NCBI GenBank assembly: GCA_964645785.1
Contig: CAZYAV010000062.1
Span: 1 to 8,540 of the forward strand
Source of the DNA: CALWZE01 sp964645785
Lineage (GTDB): Bacteria; Bacillota; Clostridia; Oscillospirales; Ruminococcaceae
DNA length: 8,540 nt
Direction of reading: 5' to 3'
In this document: in pieces, positions 4,871-8,540 of the stretch
Position numbering within the stretch: position 1 is the first letter of the stretch
Layout of the letters: every line of letters begins with the position of its first letter
Program-made: the position numbers and the translations under genes
Notes under the pieces: model-generated
What the model was told of the DNA's origin: nothing
Seen by the model: only the letters and a program-made list of their open reading frames with translations
Database searches by the model: none

Positions 4871-4898
4871 CGGGCGGCGCGGAATTCCGCGCCGTCCG
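4871..4898 (+). terminator. Probable terminator hairpin after the DUF1540 gene
   Basis: A 12-bp stem (4871-4882 with 4887-4898, one G-T pair) closes on loop AATT. It lies 25 bases after the DUF1540 stop codon and is followed by GCTTTGTATGT, a weak T-rich tract. The position and stem strength support termination. The poor T-run leaves efficiency uncertain. Confidence 0.55.
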
Positions 4899-4927
4899 CT
4901 TTGTATGTGGGGACAGGATGCAAATAG

Positions 4928-4976
4928 GGCGCGCCGCTTGGCTGGGGTATCGCCCGCCGCAAGGGAAGGGCGCGCC
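4928..4976. repeat. Pair of GGCGCGCC palindromes 41 bp apart
   Basis: GGCGCGCC occurs at 4928-4935 and 4969-4976, each within GGGCGCGCC. Because the unit is self-complementary, the copies could act as a paired operator or form a long-loop stem. No known regulator is assigned. Confidence 0.35.
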
Positions 4977-4994
4977 CAAAGCCGCGCGTTTACT

Positions 4995-5023
4995 TTGCAA
5001 TTTTGCCGGATAAACTTTATAAA
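4995..5023 (+). promoter_or_regulatory. Candidate upstream promoter with a long leader
   Basis: TTGCAA (4995-5000) and TATAAA (5018-5023) are 17 bases apart within a markedly AT-rich island (about 4990-5048). If used, it gives the membrane protein gene a leader of about 195 bases or makes a separate short RNA. Confidence 0.45.
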
Positions 5024-5149
5024 TATAGAATAAAATAACAATATTTCCCCGCATGGCGGGAGCCGCAGGCCGAGAGCCGGCCGGGGCGCATTAGAAAAAA
5101 GCCGCTGTAAAATCAGCCGCCCGGATTGGAGCGCGGCCGTTCGGGTGAA

Positions 5150-5179
5150 GTGATTTCGGCCGCTTGCGCGTTGTATAAT
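5150..5179 (+). promoter_or_regulatory. Proximal promoter of the flippase-like gene
   Basis: A perfect TATAAT -10 box lies at 5174-5179, with a weak -35-like GTGATT at 5150-5155 (18-base spacer). Transcription would start near 5186, after the ATG at 5178, which rules out that ATG and supports ATG 5226 as the start. Confidence 0.5.
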
Positions 5180-5225
5180 GCAGATGTCCGAAAGCCCGCA
5201 GATCGGACGTGGAAAGAGGGCGTTT

Positions 5226-6320
5226 ATGCAGACAGAAAAGCGAAAAAAGAGCCATCTGTGGAGCAATTTATTCTTGCTCGCGCTGATGGCAGTTACCTTT
5301 TATGTGATTTTTAAGGACAATTCCCTGCTGGACATCCTCGCAGCCCTGCGGGGGCTCAACCCGGTCTACATTGCCGCGGCGGTTGTGGTGATGCTGCTGA
5401 GCATCGTCTTCCAGGGACTTGCGCTGGGGGAGCCGTTCCGGATGTTCGGCCGGCCGCTGCGGCTGCGCCGCAGGATAGATTACGCGCTGACCGGCTTCTT
5501 TTTCAGCGCGATCACCCCGTCGTCCACCGGCGGGCAGCCGATGCAGATATTTTATATGTGCCGGGACAATCTGCACCTTTCCTTTGTGACCATCTCGATG
5601 CTGGTTGCCAACATAGCCTATCAGACGACCCTGCTGGTTTACGGGCTGGGCATGTACATTCTGCGCTTTCGGATTATCAACGACAAATTGCAGGGCTTCA
5701 CCGCGCTGCTGGTGTTCGGGATCCTGATGAACCTGACCGTGCTGCTGGCCATTTCCTTTGCACTGTTTTCGGCCGGGTTTGCCAAAAAGCTGGCAAACGG
5801 GGTGGTCAGCCTGCTGGTTCGGCTGCGGGTGGTTAAGAACGAGCAGCACACCCGCGCCTATGTCGCGCAGCAGATCGACGAATACGCCAAATGCTCCGGC
5901 TTCCTGCGCGCGCACCCCTCCATGTTCCTGCGGGTGCTGCTGTACACCTTTTTGCAGATGACCGCGCAATACAGCATCCCGTTTTTTGTCTACAAGGCGT
6001 TCGGCCTGTCCGGCGGTTCGCTGATCGACCTGCTTGCGCTGCAGGCGGTGCTGTATGTGGCGGTGTCCTTCCTGCCGCTGCCCGGCGCGGTCGGCGCGAG
6101 CGAGAGCGGCTTTGTGCGGCTGTTCGCCGTGTTTTTCTCCGAGGCGACCATCGTGCCGGCGATGCTGGTTTCCCGCGGCATCAGCTTTTACGCCATGCTG
6201 CTTTTCAGCGGCGCCGCGGTGTTTGTCATGCAGCTGCGCCGTCCGGACACGGCGCGCAAGCGCAGGCTGCACCTGTGCAGAGGGAACACGGGCGCGCGGC
6301 TGCGCCGAAGCGCGGTGTGA
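5226..6320 (+). CDS. Flippase-like integral membrane protein, UPF0104/LPG synthase TM family (364 aa)
   Basis: This polytopic membrane protein belongs to the lysylphosphatidylglycerol synthase transmembrane family (PF03706), which includes the lipid-flipping half of MprF. It lacks MprF's soluble aminoacyl-transferase domain, so it is the stand-alone form. Its lipid substrate is unknown. Diagnostic loops are ITPSSTGGQPMQIFYM (96-111) and FLPLPGAVGASESGF (282-296). Hydrophobic spans lie near residues 13-29, 48-66, 84-98, 120-148, 158-184, 236-257, 266-290, 296-316 and 318-336. The C-terminus (338-364) is an Arg-rich cytosolic tail. The start ATG 5226 has AGAGGG at 5215-5220 with a short 5-base gap and gives a normal basic start, MQTEKRKK. 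The upstream ATG at 5178 falls within the -10 box of the proximal promoter. The gene ends before a strong bidirectional terminator and appears monocistronic. Confidence 0.88.
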   Translation: MQTEKRKKSHLWSNLFLLALMAVTFYVIFKDNSLLDILAALRGLNPVYIAAAVVVMLLSIVFQGLALGEPFRMFGRPLRLRRRIDYALTGFFFSAITPSSTGGQPMQIFYMCRDNLHLSFVTISMLVANIAYQTTLLVYGLGMYILRFRIINDKLQGFTALLVFGILMNLTVLLAISFALFSAGFAKKLANGVVSLLVRLRVVKNEQHTRAYVAQQIDEYAKCSGFLRAHPSMFLRVLLYTFLQMTAQYSIPFFVYKAFGLSGGSLIDLLALQAVLYVAVSFLPLPGAVGASESGFVRLFAVFFSEATIVPAMLVSRGISFYAMLLFSGAAVFVMQLRRPDTARKRRLHLCRGNTGARLRRSAV

Positions 6321-6397
6321 GCGGCAGGGCGGCCGGCTTGTTTATCGCTGCGCAGCCGGCGCGCGGGTTTTGCACAGCAAAAGAAGCACATTGCGGC

Positions 6398-6433
6398 AAA
6401 AAGCCCCGGAACCGCCGGTTCCGGGGCTTTGTT
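6398..6433. terminator. Strong bidirectional intrinsic terminator
   Basis: A perfect 14-bp stem (6400-6413 with 6417-6430, loop GCC) carries CTTTGTTGT on the plus-strand side and TTTTT on the minus-strand side. It sits between the convergent flippase-like and SDR genes and can end both transcripts. The rest of 6321-6585 shows no gene. Confidence 0.9.
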
Positions 6434-6585
6434 GTGGCGGCGCAAACTCGACGCCTGCCGTGCGGGCGAAATGCAGGGCAGCTGCGCGCGGCGCAAAAAC
6501 GCAGGCTCTGCCCGCTGAAGGAGAGCAGCCGCGGCCTTCCGGCGGTCGCCTGCGCGGGGCGGGAAGAACGCGGCCGGTGAGCGGG

Positions 6586-7314
6586 TCAGATGACCAGCCC
6601 GCCGTTGATTCCCAGCACCTGCCCGGTCATGAAGCGATCCTCCGCCAAGAACCGGACGAGCCGCGCGACATCCTCCGGCGTGCCGATGCGCTGCAAAGGC
6701 GTTTCCTGCACAACGGCCGCCTTGTCGGCGTCCGAGAGCGCGGCGTTCATCTCGGTGTCAATCAGGCCGGGGGAGACGCAGTTGACCCGCACGCCGCTCG
6801 CCCCCAGCTCCTTGGCGAGCGCCTTTGTATAGCCGATGACGGCGGCCTTGGAGGCGGAATAGGCGCTTTCGCAGGCGGCGCCGACCTCCCCCCACATCGA
6901 CCCGATGTTGATGACGCAGCCGCTCTGCCGCCGCAGCATATCCGGCAACACGGCGCGGCACATGTGAAAAACGCCGTCGACATTGACGGCAAAGACCCGC
7001 CGCCAATCCGCGTCGGTGGTCTCCTGCGCGAGGGAGAACAGGGAGACGCCCGCGCCGTTCACAAGCAGGTCAATCCGGCCGTACTGCGCAAGGGTGAACC
7101 GGGCGAGAGAATCGGCCTGCGCCGTGTCCGCGACGTCGGCGCAAAAAGGCACGGCCTCCCCCCCGGCCTGCGCGATTTCGGCACAGACGCGCTGCGCGTC
7201 TGCAAGGCGGGCGCAGCAGCCGACGACAACGGCATATCCCGCTCCGGCGAGCGCCCGCGCGCAGGCCGCGCCGATTCCGCGCGATCCGCCCGTGATAATC
7301 GCAGTTTTTGCCAT
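6586..7314 (-). CDS. SDR family NAD(P)-dependent oxidoreductase, FabG-like (242 aa)
   Basis: This is a classical short-chain dehydrogenase/reductase, a cytosolic NAD(P)(H)-dependent carbonyl/alcohol oxidoreductase. The cofactor motif TGGSRGIG lies at 8-15, Asp60 is at the adenine pocket, and NGAG (86-89) replaces the usual NNAG. The catalytic set is Asn111, Ser139, Tyr152 and Lys156 (YSASK). SPGLIDTEMN (181-190) and the C-terminal GQVLGINGG (231-239) are typical. Similarity is greatest to 3-oxoacyl-ACP reductases (FabG), but no fatty acid genes are adjacent, so the substrate is open. The start ATG 7312-7314 has GGAGGAAG (7318-7325); the open frame runs further upstream to 7476, but only through low-complexity sequence that spans the pnp terminator. 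It follows pnp in the same direction, separated by that terminator, so it should have its own promoter, which I cannot identify. Confidence 0.92.
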   Translation of the reverse strand: MAKTAIITGGSRGIGAACARALAGAGYAVVVGCCARLADAQRVCAEIAQAGGEAVPFCADVADTAQADSLARFTLAQYGRIDLLVNGAGVSLFSLAQETTDADWRRVFAVNVDGVFHMCRAVLPDMLRRQSGCVINIGSMWGEVGAACESAYSASKAAVIGYTKALAKELGASGVRVNCVSPGLIDTEMNAALSDADKAAVVQETPLQRIGTPEDVARLVRFLAEDRFMTGQVLGINGGLVI

Positions 7315-7416
7315 AATCTTCCTCCAAAATCCGGATGTGTGTTTGAGCCGTTCGGCGGTCGTCCGGGCAGAGCGGCCGCCCGCCGAAAGCCGTCCACCGC
7401 CCCCGCGGCGCGGCCG

Positions 7417-7473
7417 AAAAAACCAGCCGCCCGCCCGCGCCTGCCAGAGACAGACGCGGAAACAGGCGGCTGG
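7417..7473 (-). terminator. Intrinsic terminator downstream of pnp
   Basis: On the minus strand a 9-bp stem CCAGCCGCC / GGCGGCTGG (7465-7473 with 7423-7431) encloses a GC-rich 33-base region with an internal CCGCG/CGCGG stem, and is followed by TTTTTT (7417-7422). It lies 88 bases after the pnp stop codon and separates it from the SDR gene. Confidence 0.78.
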
Positions 7474-7560
7474 CATAAAATCCTGTGGATTCGGTTGCCG
7501 CGGGGCGAAGAGCGGCGCACCGGAAAACCCGGCGCGGCCGGTTCGGCCGGCGGCGTGCGC

Positions 7561-8540
7561 TCAGTTTTTGGCGGCCTGCGCGGCCTTGAGGGTGGCGACG
7601 GCCTCCTTGCGGGAGAGGTCGATGCCGCGGTCGCCGATCTTGATGACCTTGACCGGAATCACGTCGCCGATAGAGAGGACGTCCTCGACCTTCTCGACGC
7701 GACGCTCCTCCAGCTGGCTGATGTGGACAAAGCCCTCCTTGCCCGGCGCGATTTCGACCTTGGCGCCAATCGGCAGCAGCTTGGTGACCTTGCCGTAATA
7801 CATCGAGCCGATTTCGGGGGTCTCGACAATGGTCTCGATAATCCCGATGGCGCGCTTGACGTTGTCGGTGTCGGTGCCCGCGACAAAGACGCGGCCGTCC
7901 TCCTCGACGTCGATTTTGACGTCGCACTCCGCGCACAGCTGCTGGATGGTCTTGCCGCCCTTGCCAATCACGTCGCCGATCTTGGACGGGTCAATCTGAA
8001 TCGAGCTCATCTTGGGCGCGTACTTGGACAGCTCGGGGCGCGGCGCGGGGATTGCCTTGAGGATAATCTCGTCGAGGATATATTTGCGCGCGCTGTAGGT
8101 CTTGTCCAGCGCCTCTTCGATGATTTCATAGGTCAGGCCGTCGATTTTCAGATCCATCTGAATCGCGGTGATGCCCTTGTGGGTGCCCGCGACCTTGAAG
8201 TCCATGTCGCCGAAGAAGTCCTCGACGCCCTGGATATCGACCATGGTCATCCAGCGGTCGCCCTCGGTAATCAGGCCGCAGGAGATGCCGGCAACCGGCG
8301 CCTTAATCGGCACGCCCGCCGCCATCAGCGCGAGGGTCGAGCCGCAGATGGAGGCCTGCGAGGTCGAGCCGTTGGAGCTGAGAATCTCGGAAACGAGCCG
8401 CATCGTGTAGGGGAATTCCTCCACCGAGGGGAGAACCGGGACGAGCGCGCGCTCGGCGAGCGCGCCGTGGCCGATTTCGCGGCGGCCGGGTCCGCGGCTC
8501 GGGCGGGTCTCGCCGACCGAGTAGCTCGGGAAGTTGTAGT
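7561..8540 (-). CDS. pnp: Polyribonucleotide nucleotidyltransferase (PNPase), C-terminal 325 residues
   Basis: PNPase is the trimeric 3'-to-5' phosphorolytic exoribonuclease of mRNA decay, releasing nucleoside diphosphates. The visible part begins inside the second RNase PH core, with GRREIGHGALAERAL (18-32 of the visible residues). It continues through SNGSTSQASICGSTLALMAAG (55-75; phosphate-binding Ser/Thr) and EDFFGDMDFKVAGT (106-119), whose Asp107 and Asp113 match the catalytic Asp pair of E. coli PNPase (D486/D492). Then come a KH domain (about 177-240, GKGG at 192-195) and an S1 domain (about 244-311, with GKEGFVHISQL). The protein ends 14 residues after S1, a compact C-terminus. The start lies beyond the right edge; bases 8539-8540 belong to a cut codon. 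In Firmicutes pnp often follows rpsO, which would lie outside this window. Confidence 0.97.
   Translation of the reverse strand, partial: YNFPSYSVGETRPSRGPGRREIGHGALAERALVPVLPSVEEFPYTMRLVSEILSSNGSTSQASICGSTLALMAAGVPIKAPVAGISCGLITEGDRWMTMVDIQGVEDFFGDMDFKVAGTHKGITAIQMDLKIDGLTYEIIEEALDKTYSARKYILDEIILKAIPAPRPELSKYAPKMSSIQIDPSKIGDVIGKGGKTIQQLCAECDVKIDVEEDGRVFVAGTDTDNVKRAIGIIETIVETPEIGSMYYGKVTKLLPIGAKVEIAPGKEGFVHISQLEERRVEKVEDVLSIGDVIPVKVIKIGDRGIDLSRKEAVATLKAAQAAKN

Larger units (their letters stand above)
4846..5225 (+). other. Intergenic region: hairpin, palindromes, AT-rich promoter island
   Basis: About 380 bases contain no convincing gene. In order they hold a 12-bp hairpin (4871-4898), two GGCGCGCC palindromes (4928-4935, 4969-4976), an AT-rich island with a promoter-like pair (4995-5023), several short GC stems (for example CCCGC-ATG-GCGGG near 5048-5060), and a TATAAT at 5174-5179. 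From the first promoter the leader to the membrane protein gene would be about 195 bases. I do not recognise a known riboswitch in it. Confidence 0.5.

Noticed and set aside
5268..6272. Long open frame (334 codons) on the minus strand opposite the flippase-like gene
   Set aside because: It is a Gln/His/Arg-rich mirror of a membrane protein gene with biased third positions, with no motif or ribosome binding site.
6440..6585. Possible small gene between the bidirectional terminator and the SDR stop codon
   Set aside because: Open frames here have no ribosome binding site and translate to low-complexity sequence.
7070..7936. Long minus-strand open frame spanning the pnp end and the SDR gene in another frame
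   Set aside because: It overlaps two certain genes and crosses the pnp terminator; the translation is Arg/Gly-rich with no motifs.

Overview
This GC-rich bacterial window most likely comes from a clostridial Firmicute, probably Oscillospirales/Ruminococcaceae-like. The reasons are the CooT, DUF3842 and DUF1540 families, strong AGGAGG-type ribosome binding sites, sigma-A promoters with extended -10 boxes, and a tRNA with an encoded CCA. I see no transposase, integrase, phage gene, CRISPR array or defence gene. It reads as chromosomal core and metabolic sequence with several poorly described small genes.

Layout from left to right. (1) Minus strand: the N-terminal half of metF (5,10-methylenetetrahydrofolate reductase) runs off the left edge. 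It is preceded in the same direction by an unrecognised 73-aa protein with a good sigma-A promoter. (2) Plus strand: a complete metal-dependent amidohydrolase follows a GC-rich leader of about 370 bases with no gene. (3) Minus strand: DUF3842 protein, then a protein with a His-rich N-terminus, then a CooT-family nickel-binding protein. The His-rich gene has its own strong promoter. The His-rich/CooT pair resembles the CooJ/CooT part of the CODH nickel-insertion genes (cooCTJ), and with metF nearby it hints at nickel or one-carbon metabolism. (4) Minus strand: tRNA-Arg(CCT) with a clear promoter and an abutting intrinsic terminator. (5) Plus strand: a short cassette behind one very good promoter, made of a CBM9-like protein with an N-terminal cysteine cluster, a 44-aa single-span membrane peptide and a Cys-rich DUF1540 protein. 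(6) Plus strand: after about 380 bases holding a terminator-like hairpin and two possible promoters, a flippase-like (UPF0104/MprF-type) membrane protein, ending at a strong bidirectional terminator. (7) Minus strand: pnp (C-terminal 325 residues) from the right edge, an intrinsic terminator, then a classical SDR oxidoreductase.

The most useful observation is the nickel-type gene pair with its structured, repeat-bearing spacer. Nothing here is a clearly new multi-gene system. The remaining findings are small regulatory or gene-boundary points.
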